Positions 25,676 to 35,051 are shown, counted from the first letter of the stretch. The stretch: DNA of 64,000 bases from Vibrio crassostreae 9ZC13 (GCF_000272045.2 NZ_AJYZ02000042.1:419552-483551), one strand, 5' to 3'. Notes: generated by a model not told the origin, from the sequence alone. Numbers and translations are program-made.

Positions 25676-26994
25676 GACGCGACACCCAATGGAGGGTGAT
25701 CTGAAATTAAGCTAAGCAGAGTAGACATCTTCTTGTTCAGCTCTTGCCATTCATGTTCGGCAACCGATCCCGGCACGATCCCCGCGCCAGCAAACAGTTG
25801 TACTTGATCGTTTACAATCAAGGCGCTTCGAATCGCCACGCAGAATTCCGCTCGCTGATGACTGATATAGCCTACAGAGCCTGCATACCAACCTCGTGCA
25901 AACGGTTCGTGTTCAAGAATGAAATCCATCGCCTCTTTACGAGGTAAACCCGCCACCGCAGCAGTTGGCTGTAAGGCAGCAAGCAACTGCACACCATTAA
26001 CGCCATTGTTGAGCTGAGCATGGATATTGCGCTTCAAATGCTGCACCTTACGCAAGCGCACTAGACGCGCATCCTTTTCAACATGGACCGTTTGAGAATG
26101 AGGAGTGAGACGCTCAATGATGTCGTCGACCACATACTGGTTCTCATTGAGGTTTTTGCTGTCTTGAGAAAGCCAGTTGGCCAGTTCCATATCCTCAGTA
26201 GCGTTCTCTCCGCGACCAATGGTTCCAGCAAGCGCCTCGGTATCAAGCTCCATACCATGTCGGCTATATAAGCGCTCTGGTGTCGAGCCAATGAAACTGT
26301 GTTTAGAATCCAGCACCAACATAAAGTGGAAACTGTGGTGATTTTGCAGATAGCTGGCTTTAAGTAATTGAGCTGCGCAGATAGGCGCATCGAGTTGCAG
26401 TGTGGTTTTACGTGCTAAAACGACTTTTTTGTACTCTTCATCGCTAATGCCTTGCAGCACTTTATCGACAAGGTTGCCCCACTGCTCTCTTTCTGGAACG
26501 TGATTGATCTGTTCAATATGGGCAGACAAAGGCGCCAATATCGCGGCTTCTACAGAAAGCTTATTCAAAGCATTAATAGAAGAAACGCGATCAGGGGACA
26601 AATTAACCGCCAGCGACCAAGTATTGTCAAAGCGGATCAATTCAACCTGAGGAAGGAAGAAAAACGACTCCATGCAGCGACGGTTCTTTGCGGTGTGCCC
26701 ATCAAACGAGCGTCCACCCCAGATTCGTTGGTCTTCACCAAGAATAGCGTACGCGGGTGCAGGATCTGAAAACGTATGTAACTGTCCGAGCGCAACAACC
26801 TCTTCACGAGTGTCGCGTGACTGCCAGTAGAACTTAGGAAAGAGCGGTTGAGCATGAAGCCATTCTATAAATGCAAACGATGGTTTTTGCGTTAGAACTT
26901 CAACACAACGAACTTCGCTTGCTTGGGCATTTTGTACTCGCTCAATCAAAGCGGAGATAGTTTGCTGGAAATGTGACAAATCGACCTCGTTCAC
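25672..26994 (-). CDS. menF: Isochorismate synthase, menaquinone-specific
   Basis: 440 residues, chorismate-binding family. The C-terminal catalytic core has KKVVLARKTTLQL, FIGSTPERLYSRHG, DTEALAGTIGRGE, LHPTAAVAGLPR-like sequence (LQPTAAVAGLPRKEA), and GWYAGSVGYIS, GAGIVPGS. It converts chorismate to isochorismate, the first committed step. First gene of the leftward men cluster. The best start is GTG at 26994, but there is no clear ribosome site; TAATATAATAATAATTT directly upstream may be a promoter with a very short leader. Confidence 0.93.
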   Translation of the reverse strand: MNEVDLSHFQQTISALIERVQNAQASEVRCVEVLTQKPSFAFIEWLHAQPLFPKFYWQSRDTREEVVALGQLHTFSDPAPAYAILGEDQRIWGGRSFDGHTAKNRRCMESFFFLPQVELIRFDNTWSLAVNLSPDRVSSINALNKLSVEAAILAPLSAHIEQINHVPEREQWGNLVDKVLQGISDEEYKKVVLARKTTLQLDAPICAAQLLKASYLQNHHSFHFMLVLDSKHSFIGSTPERLYSRHGMELDTEALAGTIGRGENATEDMELANWLSQDSKNLNENQYVVDDIIERLTPHSQTVHVEKDARLVRLRKVQHLKRNIHAQLNNGVNGVQLLAALQPTAAVAGLPRKEAMDFILEHEPFARGWYAGSVGYISHQRAEFCVAIRSALIVNDQVQLFAGAGIVPGSVAEHEWQELNKKMSTLLSLISDHPPLGVAS

Positions 26995-27275
26995 ATCTAA
27001 ATTATTATTATATTAGTTTGATACTTTATGGGCAGTACCCACTTAGATCAAGAATGTACTATATCTTTTCAACATTCCTGTGATTTTAAGCGATCCCGCC
27101 CCTTTATTCATCTTAGCCAATAACCAAGAAAGCGATTAATTAAAATTTAGAAAAGAGTGACAACAAAAAGGCTAAACGTGATACTGAAATGCGACATTCA
27201 TCAGATTTTTATTCTATCAAACGCCATTTTGCGGTACTTTAATAAAGTATTTAAATTAATTTCAGGAAATCGGCA

Positions 27276-28508
27276 ATGCAAAATATCGGGATGTCGTCAA
27301 AACTCAACAGCGTATGCTACGAAATCAGGGGGCCTGTACTCAAACATGCTAAGCGCATGGAAGAAGAAGGGCATAAAATACTGAAGCTTAATATTGGTAA
27401 CCCCGCCCCATTTGGTTTTGACGCCCCTGATGAAATCCTTGTTGACGTAATCCGTAACCTACCGACATCTCAAGGTTACTGCGACTCAAAAGGCATCTAT
27501 TCAGCCCGCAAAGCGGTTGTTCAGCACTACCAGAAAAAAGGCCTACGTAACCTTGATGTAGAAGACGTTTACATTGGTAACGGCGCATCAGAGCTTATCG
27601 TTATGTCTATGCAAGCGCTACTGGATAATGGTGATGAAATCTTAGTTCCCGCTCCGGATTACCCACTATGGACAGCGTCTGTTGCGCTTTCTGGTGGTAC
27701 ACCGGTTCACTACATGTGTGATGAAGATGCTGATTGGTATCCAGATTTAGACGACATGCGCGCGAAGATCTCACCAAAGACGCGCGGCATCGTTCTTATC
27801 AACCCGAACAACCCAACAGGCGCGGTATACAGCCGTGATTTCCTATTACAAGTGGTTGAGATTGCTCGTGAGCACGGTTTGATCATCTTCGCCGATGAAA
27901 TCTACGACAAAGTACTTTACGACGGTGCGGTACACACTTCAGTGGCAACGCTTGCTGAAGACGTATTAATGGTCACGTTCAACGGCCTATCTAAAGCTTA
28001 CCGTGTATGTGGTTTCCGTGGTGGTTGGATGTTCTTAACAGGCCCTAAACACCTAGCGAAAGGCTATGTAGAAGGGCTAGAAATGCTGGCCTCAATGCGT
28101 TTGTGTGCCAACGTTCCGATGCAACACGCTATCCAAACCGCACTCGGTGGCTATCAGAGTATCAATGAGCTGATTCTTCCAGGCGGTCGACTGCTTGAAC
28201 AGCGTGACCGTGCATGGGAACTGATCAACAAGATCCCTGGCGTTTCTTGTGTGAAACCGAAAGGTGCAATGTACCTGTTCCCTAAAATCGACACCAACAT
28301 GTACAACATCAAAGACGATCAGAAGTTTGTACTCGACTTCCTTAAGCAAGAGAAGGTGCTATTGGTTCAAGGTACGGGCTTCAATTGGCCGAAACCGGAT
28401 CACTTCCGTATCGTGACTCTGCCGCACATCGAAGATCTAGAAATCGCAATTGGTCGTTTAGAGCGCTTCTTACAGACTTACAGCCAAGACGACCTCATCG
28501 AAGGTTAA
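27276..28508 (+). CDS. alaA: Glutamate-pyruvate (alanine) aminotransferase
   Basis: 410 residues, fold-type I PLP aminotransferase, very close to E. coli AlaA (YfbQ). It carries LNIGNPAPFGFDAPDEIL, TSQGYCDSKGIYSARKA, VPAPDYPLWTASV, LINPNNPTGAVYS, FADEIYDKVLY and FNGLSKAYRVCGFRGGW, with the PLP Lys at K240. It makes L-alanine from pyruvate and glutamate. Ribosome site CAGGAAA. The gene order alaA-yfbR matches E. coli yfbQ-yfbR. Confidence 0.96.
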   Translation: MQNIGMSSKLNSVCYEIRGPVLKHAKRMEEEGHKILKLNIGNPAPFGFDAPDEILVDVIRNLPTSQGYCDSKGIYSARKAVVQHYQKKGLRNLDVEDVYIGNGASELIVMSMQALLDNGDEILVPAPDYPLWTASVALSGGTPVHYMCDEDADWYPDLDDMRAKISPKTRGIVLINPNNPTGAVYSRDFLLQVVEIAREHGLIIFADEIYDKVLYDGAVHTSVATLAEDVLMVTFNGLSKAYRVCGFRGGWMFLTGPKHLAKGYVEGLEMLASMRLCANVPMQHAIQTALGGYQSINELILPGGRLLEQRDRAWELINKIPGVSCVKPKGAMYLFPKIDTNMYNIKDDQKFVLDFLKQEKVLLVQGTGFNWPKPDHFRIVTLPHIEDLEIAIGRLERFLQTYSQDDLIEG

Positions 28509-28581
28509 TGAGCACAAAGAAAGATGGCTACAATTTGCTGTTTTAAAAGACTTTAACTTGTATTCATTCACTTCTATGCTT

Positions 28582-28609
28582 AAAAGGCTCCTGTTTAGGA
28601 GCCTTTTTT
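28582..28609 (+). terminator. Terminator after alaA
   Basis: Stem AAAAGGCTCCT / AGGAGCCTTTT with loop GTTT, then TTTTTT. Confidence 0.93.
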
Positions 28610-28664
28610 GTATCCGCTGTCTCGTATCCCTGTGCAAACACAAGATACGAGTGGAGTATTGTTT

Positions 28665-28839
28665 ATACCAATCACAGTAAGTAAGTGTTCAGAAATAGCG
28701 TAGGGAAAAAGCTTGAGAACAAGGCAGCTATTTTCGACAAGCAGCTTCGATAAGTAGTTATTCTACAATCAAAAATTCTAACATAGTTATCGAGTTTTTT
28801 AACAAGCTAGGATGACCAGTTATTTACTACGATTGGTAC
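28665..28839 (+). repeat. 175-bp interspersed element, copy 3
   Basis: Runs from ATACCAATCACAGTAAGTAA to TTTACTACGATTGGTAC, same length and orientation as copy 2. It lies between the alaA terminator and yfbR, and its right end is 13 nt before the yfbR ATG, leaving only TATAAGGACATTT as ribosome site sequence. Confidence 0.9.
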
Positions 28840-28852
28840 TATAAGGACATTT

Positions 28853-29437
28853 ATGAAACAGAGCCATTTCTTTGCCCATCTCGCACGCATGAAGCTAATT
28901 CAACGCTGGCCCCTGATGCGTTCGGTATCAAGCGAGAACATTTCAGAACATAGCCTACAGGTTGCTTTCGTGGCACACGCCTTGGCACTGATCAAAAACA
29001 AGAAGTTTGATGGTCAGCTTAACCCCGAGCACATTGCTCTGCTTGGCATGTACCACGACACCAGTGAGGTACTGACGGGTGATTTGCCAACGCCAGTTAA
29101 ATACTACAACCCGGATATTGCACAAGAGTATAAGAAGATAGAAGCCGCGGCAGAACAAAGACTGCTTTCGATGTTGCCAGAAGAGTTCAGAGACGACTTC
29201 GCCCCCTTCTTAATATCTGGTACTGCGAGTAAAGAAGAGCAAAGCATCGTCAAGCAGGCAGATACTATCTGTGCGTACCTGAAATGCTTGGAAGAGCTCA
29301 GTGCGGGCAATCATGAATACGAGCAAGCCAAGCGCCGATTGGAAGAGACACTCGAACAACGCAAAAGCCCAGAAATGGACTACTTTCTCACCACATTCGC
29401 ACCGAGCTTTGAATTATCACTAGACGAGATAAGCTAG
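28853..29437 (+). CDS. yfbR: 5'-Deoxynucleotidase
   Basis: 194 residues, HD-domain phosphohydrolase. Metal ligands are in place at H33 (SENISEHSLQ), H68 and D69 (MYHDTSE), the same numbering as in E. coli YfbR, and GDLPTPVKYYNP follows. It dephosphorylates deoxynucleoside 5'-monophosphates in nucleotide salvage. Ribosome site AAGGAC is directly after the 175-bp repeat, so its promoter must lie in or before that element. Confidence 0.95.
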   Translation: MKQSHFFAHLARMKLIQRWPLMRSVSSENISEHSLQVAFVAHALALIKNKKFDGQLNPEHIALLGMYHDTSEVLTGDLPTPVKYYNPDIAQEYKKIEAAAEQRLLSMLPEEFRDDFAPFLISGTASKEEQSIVKQADTICAYLKCLEELSAGNHEYEQAKRRLEETLEQRKSPEMDYFLTTFAPSFELSLDEIS

Positions 29438-29492
29438 CTGGGTATAAGTTGTTTTTAATTAGCTAAATAAAATCAATTTGATAGGTGCTATT

Positions 29493-30836
29493 TTGAATTC
29501 TCAACTCGAACCACCCTTTGTACTCGAACAAGAATGGCAGCATCGAAATGACGATGAACATAAAATAAGACGGGATGACCACCGCAGCCCGTATCAGCGT
29601 GACCGTGCGCGCGTGCTTCACTCTGCTGCTTTCCGTCGCTTACAAGCGAAAACCCAGATCCATGGCACCACGGTCAACGACTTTCACCGAACGCGCCTTA
29701 CCCACTCTCTTGAGGCCGCTCAGCTTGGCACCGGTATCGTCGCTCAACTGAAGAAAAAGCAGCCCGAATTTCGAGACCTATTACCCTCAGACAGTTTGAT
29801 TGATTCACTGTGTTTGGCTCACGACATCGGTCATCCACCCTATGGACATGGCGGCGAAGTCGCACTCAACTACATGATGCGCGACCACGGCGGCTTTGAG
29901 GGCAACGCTCAAACGTTTCGCATAGTCACACAGCTAGAACCTTACACTGAACATCACGGGATGAACCTATCTCGACGCACTTTGTTAGGTCTAATTAAGT
30001 ACCCTTCTCTGCTGAGTGAGGTTCAAGCTAAATTGCAGTCTGAACCCGTTAAGCATCAACGACAACTCCGAGCTAAAGATTGGATGCCAGCAAAAGGCAT
30101 CTACGATCATGATGAAGAGTTGTTTAACTGGGTGCTTGAACCGCTTTCAAGCAGCGACCAACAGCTCCTAAAACAGAAAAGAAAAACGCATACCGAGCCA
30201 CTTGAGCACAACAAGACCAAATATAAGTCACTGGATTGTTCGATCATGGAACTTGCTGACGACATCGCGTATGGCGTGCACGATTTAGAAGATGCGATTG
30301 TGCTTGGCTCTGTGACCAAAGCTCAGTGGGTCGAATCGGCTTACCCTCAACTGAAAGAGATGGCCGACCCATGGATTTGTGAACACCTAGATTCAATTAC
30401 AGAGATGCTTTTCTCTGGTGAACAGTATCGTCGAAAGGATGCGATTGGTGGGATAGTCAACGCACTGTTGACCAGTATCTCGATTAAGCGAGTGGAGGCT
30501 AACTTTGAGAATGTACTGTTGGCTTACAATGCGGTGCTCGAGCCGAGCATGGACGGCACACTCGATAAGCTGAAACACTTTGTCAGCGAGTTCGTTATTC
30601 AAGTGCCACAGGTTCAGGTCATCGAATACAAAGGTCAACAGATCATCATGGATATGTTTGAAGCATTCAGCGCAGATCCTGAACGCTTGCTGCCACTGCC
30701 CATCAAGAAGCAATGGCTACAACATCAAGATGAGTCTCGAAAAATGCGCGTGATAGCCGATTACATTTCATCGATGACTGATGATCTTGCGCAGAAAATG
30801 CATCAGCAATTGTTCTCAGCTCATACCGAGTTTTAA
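29493..30836 (+). CDS. dGTPase-like HD-domain triphosphohydrolase
   Basis: 447 residues, Dgt-like family. HSAAFRRLQAKTQIHG, TRLTHSLEAAQLGTGI, LAHDIGHPPYGHGGE and SIMELADDIAYGVHDLEDAI carry the HD metal site (H...HD...D). Family enzymes hydrolyse dNTPs to nucleoside and triphosphate. This form, with a C-terminal extension, is the stand-alone dNTPase-like type rather than E. coli Dgt proper. There is no ATG near the start: I use TTG at 29493 with AGGTG 5 nt upstream; another TTG lies five codons earlier. It follows yfbR by 55 nt, so two dNTP/dNMP hydrolases are neighbours. Confidence 0.9.
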   Translation: MNSQLEPPFVLEQEWQHRNDDEHKIRRDDHRSPYQRDRARVLHSAAFRRLQAKTQIHGTTVNDFHRTRLTHSLEAAQLGTGIVAQLKKKQPEFRDLLPSDSLIDSLCLAHDIGHPPYGHGGEVALNYMMRDHGGFEGNAQTFRIVTQLEPYTEHHGMNLSRRTLLGLIKYPSLLSEVQAKLQSEPVKHQRQLRAKDWMPAKGIYDHDEELFNWVLEPLSSSDQQLLKQKRKTHTEPLEHNKTKYKSLDCSIMELADDIAYGVHDLEDAIVLGSVTKAQWVESAYPQLKEMADPWICEHLDSITEMLFSGEQYRRKDAIGGIVNALLTSISIKRVEANFENVLLAYNAVLEPSMDGTLDKLKHFVSEFVIQVPQVQVIEYKGQQIIMDMFEAFSADPERLLPLPIKKQWLQHQDESRKMRVIADYISSMTDDLAQKMHQQLFSAHTEF

Positions 30837-30862
30837 TTCCTGACTCACTTTACTAAAACGGC

Positions 30863-31462
30863 TTAATCTAAGTAGTTTTTCTCAAACACGCCCGGCGGCA
30901 TTTGATTGATTTGAAACTGAATCATTTGGTCAAATGCCGTTAGCAAAGGGCTAAAGTCGCCATCACGCTCTAACAAGCTAAGTAAATGATAGCCAGCTTC
31001 AACGGTTGAAAGGCTATTTTCACTGGGTGCTTTGCGAATTCGGTAATTACCCTTGAGATCTTTCGGTAAATGAACCGTGTTCAACGCATGCAAGTTACTC
31101 GATACTTGCCACATCTTGAATGCTTTCTTCCACGTGCCATCCAATAAAATCACACGCAGCTTCTTATTGGGAGATGTCGCCGACTCAACTGAAACAGAGT
31201 TTTCGCTTGGGTATAAAATCACATGTTGATACTGTTCATCGCACAACAATGCGTTGAGTTGTTCGTTGTCTGAAAAGTCTTCGCCAACAAACGTCACGCT
31301 GTTATTAAGAGATAACGAGAGAATACGCGCTGTTCCCATCGGACGATGCTCTTCTGATGGGTGCTGAAGAATGATAAGCTCAACATTCGATTCGAGTGGT
31401 GTAACCCACTGACAAATACAAGCTTTCAAAGCCTTGCTGCATTGGGGGCAATAACGAGACAT
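30863..31462 (-). CDS. tapT: tRNA-uridine aminocarboxypropyltransferase (DTW domain)
   Basis: 199 residues. An N-terminal Cys cluster (C5, C8, C15, C17: YCPQCSKALKACIC) probably binds zinc. The DTW-domain core carries QHPSEEHRPMGTARIL and VILLDGTWKKAFKMW, then YRIRKAPSENSLSTVEAG. TapT transfers the 3-amino-3-carboxypropyl group of SAM to U47 of tRNA (acp3U47). It is convergent with the dGTPase-like gene, 26 nt apart, without a clear terminator. It is divergent from rrtA with only about 9 nt between start codons. Confidence 0.92.
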   Translation of the reverse strand: MSRYCPQCSKALKACICQWVTPLESNVELIILQHPSEEHRPMGTARILSLSLNNSVTFVGEDFSDNEQLNALLCDEQYQHVILYPSENSVSVESATSPNKKLRVILLDGTWKKAFKMWQVSSNLHALNTVHLPKDLKGNYRIRKAPSENSLSTVEAGYHLLSLLERDGDFSPLLTAFDQMIQFQINQMPPGVFEKNYLD

Positions 31463-31471
31463 GGATTTAAT

Positions 31472-32020
31472 GTGTACCCTGTTTTAATTTTCATTTCACT
31501 TTTATGCGTCTTATTCCAATTTGAGCCAATACAAGCTTGGGTCGTTTGGGATAGCAATGCGATTGCCGATGGGCAATGGTGGCGAATCCTAACAGGAAAC
31601 TTTTCACATACCAACTACTCGCATCTTCTGATGAATCTAGCAGGCTTGTGGATCATCAGCTACCTGTTTCAACCGAGTAAAAAACAGCTTGTTGTTGCTT
31701 TGCTTGTGATCAGTTTAGTGACTGGCGTCGCTCTGTTGTTTTCAAGTATTCAGATCTACGTTGGCCTATCGGGCACTTTGCATGGGTTGTTTGGCTTATT
31801 CGCGCTCAGAGAGGCTTTAAACGGCAGGAAGTCTAGTTGGCTGTTAGTATTCGGATTAGTCGCTAAAATCGCTTGGGAGCAGCTTATTGGCCCTTCTAGC
31901 ACGACTGGTGAACTGATTAATGCTCGTATCGCGATTGAAGCCCACCTAGCAGGTGCATTGGCCGGAGGCTTCATATCTATCGCTTCATTTCTAACAAGTA
32001 GAAAAACGGGTCAAAGTTGA
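31472..32020 (+). CDS. rrtA: Rhombosortase (GlyGly-CTERM-processing rhomboid protease)
   Basis: 182 residues in six or so membrane helices. Rhomboid signatures: WWRILTGNFSHTNYSHLLMN, VGLSGTLHGLFG (the catalytic GxSG Ser) and AHLAGALAGGF (catalytic His, AHxxGxxxG). Size and motif layout match the rhombosortase branch, which cleaves the GlyGly-CTERM sorting signal of secreted proteins before their modification and surface release in Vibrio and relatives. An upstream ATG at 31361 would overlap tapT by 100 nt and adds residues without family match. I use GTG at 31472 with GGAT upstream. Its last 10 nt overlap the convergent comEA-like gene. Confidence 0.85.
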   Translation: MYPVLIFISLLCVLFQFEPIQAWVVWDSNAIADGQWWRILTGNFSHTNYSHLLMNLAGLWIISYLFQPSKKQLVVALLVISLVTGVALLFSSIQIYVGLSGTLHGLFGLFALREALNGRKSSWLLVFGLVAKIAWEQLIGPSSTTGELINARIAIEAHLAGALAGGFISIASFLTSRKTGQS

Positions 32021-32310
32021 ATTCTTTCGCGGTTCTTTTCAACCGTCGCTTCACCTATCCCTTTGACACTCACCAAATCATCAGCAGTAGTAAATGCCCC
32101 GTTCTGATCTCTGTAATCGACGATTTCTTTGGCTTTCTTGTCACCCACGCCAACCAATAGTGCTGAAAGTTCTTCTGCCGTCGCGGTATTGATGTTGACC
32201 GTAATCTCAATGCCTTCGTAAAGCTCAGCCTTGGTTGGGCTGTCTGCAAACACGGCAGGGCTTAAGAGCATCAGAAATGAAAGAATTAGTGTTGAATATA
32301 TCGTGCGCAT
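32011..32310 (-). CDS. ComEA-family helix-hairpin-helix DNA-binding protein
   Basis: 99 residues: signal peptide (1-22, AVFA), then the ComEA HhH domain (VNINTATAEELSALLVGVG, AKEIVDYRDQNGAF, VKGIGEATVEKNRERI). Periplasmic ComEA binds incoming DNA during natural transformation in Vibrio; the E. coli counterpart in this position is YbaV, downstream of ppiD, as here. Which role this copy has is not clear from sequence alone. It overlaps the 3' end of rrtA by 10 nt. Confidence 0.9.
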   Translation of the reverse strand: MRTIYSTLILSFLMLLSPAVFADSPTKAELYEGIEITVNINTATAEELSALLVGVGDKKAKEIVDYRDQNGAFTTADDLVSVKGIGEATVEKNRERIQL

Positions 32311-32384
32311 AAATAGTTCCTTTGTTCAAAAAACGTAACTTATGCATTTGCCGCGCTAGATAACACAATCACCAGATAAAAATA

Positions 32385-32410
32385 AAGCGGATCACCTAAG
32401 TGACCCGCTT
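32385..32410 (-). terminator. Terminator after ppiD
   Basis: An 11-bp stem AAGCGGGTCAC / GTGATCCGCTT on the minus strand (one G-U pair) followed by TATTTTTATC. A second, longer hairpin (32490-32520, arms CAGTAGTAAGCTC / GAGCTTGCTACTG with one mismatch) lies nearer the ppiD stop but has no T-run. Confidence 0.8.
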
Positions 32411-32534
32411 CGTTATACATCTTATTTTCATCAGCTTGTTTGTTGGCTCACAAATCTGAATTAAAGCCTAACAATCACGTGTTGATTTCAGTAGTAAGCT
32501 CTAACTTGAGCTTGCTACTGAGGTAATCAAACGC

Positions 32535-34400
32535 TTACTGACCTTGACCCACTACGTAGTATTCAACGTCTGCGTTTTTACGAAGTACGTTTAATACGTT
32601 AGTCAGGTCTTGCTGGTTACCAACTCGCTCCAACTGTGCACCAATTTGAGTGCTGTAGGCTGGGTTGATCTCAGCCGTTACTTTAGAAAGCTCAACAACA
32701 ACGATATTACCGTCTTGGTCTTTAGATTGACCGAACACAGCTTGACCTGCTTCTGGTTTCGCTAGAGCGAATACAGATGCCGCTAATGGCGAGTTACGGT
32801 CAATCGTTTCAAGTTCAGTGAACTCAAGGTTGTTGTCCGCTAGTACTGCTTCATTGCCTTGCTCAAGTTCGTTCACTAGAGAAACACCTAGCTCAACCGC
32901 TTGCTGCTCTGCTTGTACAGCAGACAGTGCAGCGACAACTTGATCTTTCACTTCAGCTAGAGGAAGAACTGTCTCATCACGAGTCTCTTCTACACGAACA
33001 ACAATGACGTGCTCAGGTGCAACTTCGATAACTTCCGAGTTTAGACCGTCTTCTTTCACTTCAGGGCTCAAGATAGCTTGCATAACCGCAGGCGTCATCA
33101 GAACTTCTGGAGCGTCAACTTGAGAGATGAAATCTGTCGTTGTGATCTTCGCGTTGATAGCTTCTGCAGAATCATCTAGAGAATCTGGGAATTCAAACGC
33201 TACTTTTTCTAGCTCAGTTTGTTGCTCGTAGAACTGATCAACTGCGTGTTGGTCTAGAAGCTCTGTCTTAATCTCTGCCGCTACTTCAGTGTAAGGCTGA
33301 GCTTGAGACGCTTTTAGTTCGTCTAGCTTGATGATGTGGTAGCCGAAATCAGATTTAACTAGGCCAGTCGTATCACCAATATTCTCAAGAGCGAAAGCCG
33401 CATCTTCGAATGCTGGGTCCATAACGTCGCGTTCAATCCAACCTAAATCACCACCAACATCTGCACTACCGAAGTCGTCAGATTTCTCTTCCGCTAGCGT
33501 AGCAAAATCAGCGCCTGCATTTAGCTCGTCTAGGATTGACTGAGCTTTCGCTTCGTCATCGCCTTGAACTAGGATGTGACTAACTTTACGTTGCTCTTCC
33601 GTTGAGTACTTGTCTAGGTGCTCTTGGTAATATTTCTGTGCTTCTTCATCGCTTACTTCAAGCTGAGACTTAAGCGCTTCAGCAGAAAGTTCAATGTAAG
33701 ATACCTTAGCTTGCTCTGGACGAGTGTAAGCTGCTGGGTTCTCTTGGTAGTACTGTTCGATTTGCTCGTCAGTTAACTCGATGCCTTTTGCAAGGTCAGC
33801 AACAGACAGTGTCACTGTGCGAATGTCACGAGTTTGTGCGATAAGCTTGCTCTGAGTATCGATTTCGCCCTGAAGAACGAATTCACTGCCTTGAAGTGCA
33901 GTCACAAGCTGGTTGCGCATAAGGTCACGACGCATGTATTCAGCGAAGCTCTCTGCGCTGAAACCTGCACGACGTAGTGCCGATTGGTAAACTTCTTGGT
34001 CGAATTGACCCGCCGTTTGGAACTGAGGCATTTCTAGAATCATGGTGCGGATTTGAGAATCACTGATTCGTAGGCCTAGAGACTCAGCTTGCTGCTCAAG
34101 CAGTACGTCATTGATCATGCGATCAAGTACTGATTTACGGAAAGACTCTACGTAAGCAGGGTCTGCAAGCATTTGCGCGAAGTAATCGCCAAGTTGAGAC
34201 TGCATACGATTACGTTCGTTTTGGTAAGCCTGTTCGAACTCACCACGAGCAATTTCTGTGTTGCCAACTTTAGCTGCTGCGTTGTTACCGCCACCGGTGA
34301 TGTAGCTGCCTACACCTGCGAATACGAATGACAGGATAATCAACCCAAGGATAATTTTTACCGCGATGCTATTCACGCCTTCGCGTAATCGATCCATCAT
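32535..34400 (-). CDS. ppiD: Periplasmic folding chaperone with SurA-N and parvulin domains
   Basis: 621 residues. One N-terminal membrane helix (residues about 16-34, IILGLIILSFVFAGVGSYI) anchors it in the inner membrane. A SurA-N-like chaperone region follows (about 35-200), then a parvulin domain (about 265-365: RKVSHILVQGDDEAKAQ, DVGGDLGWIERDVMDPAF, GDTTGLVKSDFGYHIIKLD). It helps newly translocated proteins fold near SecYEG. Adjacent to hupB as in E. coli, with its own hairpin separation. Confidence 0.95.
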   Translation of the reverse strand: MMDRLREGVNSIAVKIILGLIILSFVFAGVGSYITGGGNNAAAKVGNTEIARGEFEQAYQNERNRMQSQLGDYFAQMLADPAYVESFRKSVLDRMINDVLLEQQAESLGLRISDSQIRTMILEMPQFQTAGQFDQEVYQSALRRAGFSAESFAEYMRRDLMRNQLVTALQGSEFVLQGEIDTQSKLIAQTRDIRTVTLSVADLAKGIELTDEQIEQYYQENPAAYTRPEQAKVSYIELSAEALKSQLEVSDEEAQKYYQEHLDKYSTEEQRKVSHILVQGDDEAKAQSILDELNAGADFATLAEEKSDDFGSADVGGDLGWIERDVMDPAFEDAAFALENIGDTTGLVKSDFGYHIIKLDELKASQAQPYTEVAAEIKTELLDQHAVDQFYEQQTELEKVAFEFPDSLDDSAEAINAKITTTDFISQVDAPEVLMTPAVMQAILSPEVKEDGLNSEVIEVAPEHVIVVRVEETRDETVLPLAEVKDQVVAALSAVQAEQQAVELGVSLVNELEQGNEAVLADNNLEFTELETIDRNSPLAASVFALAKPEAGQAVFGQSKDQDGNIVVVELSKVTAEINPAYSTQIGAQLERVGNQQDLTNVLNVLRKNADVEYYVVGQGQ

Positions 34401-34476
34401 AATTTAAGTGCTCTCCGGATATGAAGCATTGGCTTCAAAATAAAAATCTATTCACGCGATATTATCAGAAAAAGAA

Positions 34477-34499
34477 ATGCGCATCAGTAGGATGCGCAT
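34477..34499 (-). terminator. Terminator after hupB
   Basis: A perfect 9-bp stem ATGCGCATC / GATGCGCAT with a 5-nt loop. On the minus strand it is followed by TTCTTTTTC. It separates hupB from ppiD. Confidence 0.82.
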
Positions 34500-34618
34500 A
34501 ATTTAAATAAGTTCAATGTGCTTTGTACACATACTGTTTAAGAATGAAACATCATTTTTCAAACAGTAAACGCATTTTACTGCCTTCCCCTCTTAAATGG
34601 AGGTTTCAGCAGTGAAAA

Positions 34619-34891
34619 TTAGTTACATGCGTCTTTAAGTGCTTTACCCGCTTTGAAGCCAGGTACTTTAGCTTCTGCGATTTGGATCTCTTCACCAGTT
34701 TTTGGGTTACGACCTGTACGAGCAGCACGAGTACGAACACTGAAAGTACCAAAGCCAACAAGTGCAACTTGGTCACCAGATTGTAGCGTTGTGCCAACTG
34801 CTTCGATGAATGCGTCTAGAGCGCGGCCAGCTGAAGCTTTAGAGATGTCTGCGTTTTCTGCGATTGATTCTACTAGTTGTGTTTTATTCAC
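34619..34891 (-). CDS. hupB: HU-beta nucleoid protein
   Basis: 90 residues, the exact HU length. NKTQLVESIAENADISKASA at the start, ALVGFGTFSVRTRAARTGRNP (the DNA-binding arm) and the end AKVPGFKAGKALKDACN. It bends and compacts DNA as a homodimer or with HU-alpha. The true start is the GTG at 34891 (GGGGAAAAACA upstream); the ATG seven codons earlier lies within the ribosome site region and would break the conserved N-terminus. Confidence 0.97.
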   Translation of the reverse strand: MNKTQLVESIAENADISKASAGRALDAFIEAVGTTLQSGDQVALVGFGTFSVRTRAARTGRNPKTGEEIQIAEAKVPGFKAGKALKDACN

Positions 34892-35010
34892 TGTTTTTCC
34901 CCTATGTGTCATCTGTGACTACTTCTGATGACTGTACGTTCCATTTTGGTTTTAATTTAGCCGCAAGCCTTATTGCAAAAGGGCTGCCGCTTTGATCAAT
35001 AACTTAGCGT

Positions 35011-35051
35011 CCAAAAAAAACGCTGACAAGCCTTTTCGGGCCTATCAGCGT
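35011..35051 (-). terminator. Terminator after lon
   Basis: On the minus strand ACGCTGATAGGCCC ... GGCTTGTCAGCGT forms an imperfect stem, followed by eight T. Confidence 0.88.

Noticed and set aside
27030..27060. Possible FNR site upstream of menF (TTGATCTAAG on the minus strand)
   Set aside because: Only one half-site TTGAT is present; the second half ATCAA is missing at the right distance.
31361..31471. Upstream ATG start for the rhombosortase gene
   Set aside because: It overlaps the 5' part of tapT by 100 nt and adds residues without a rhomboid match.
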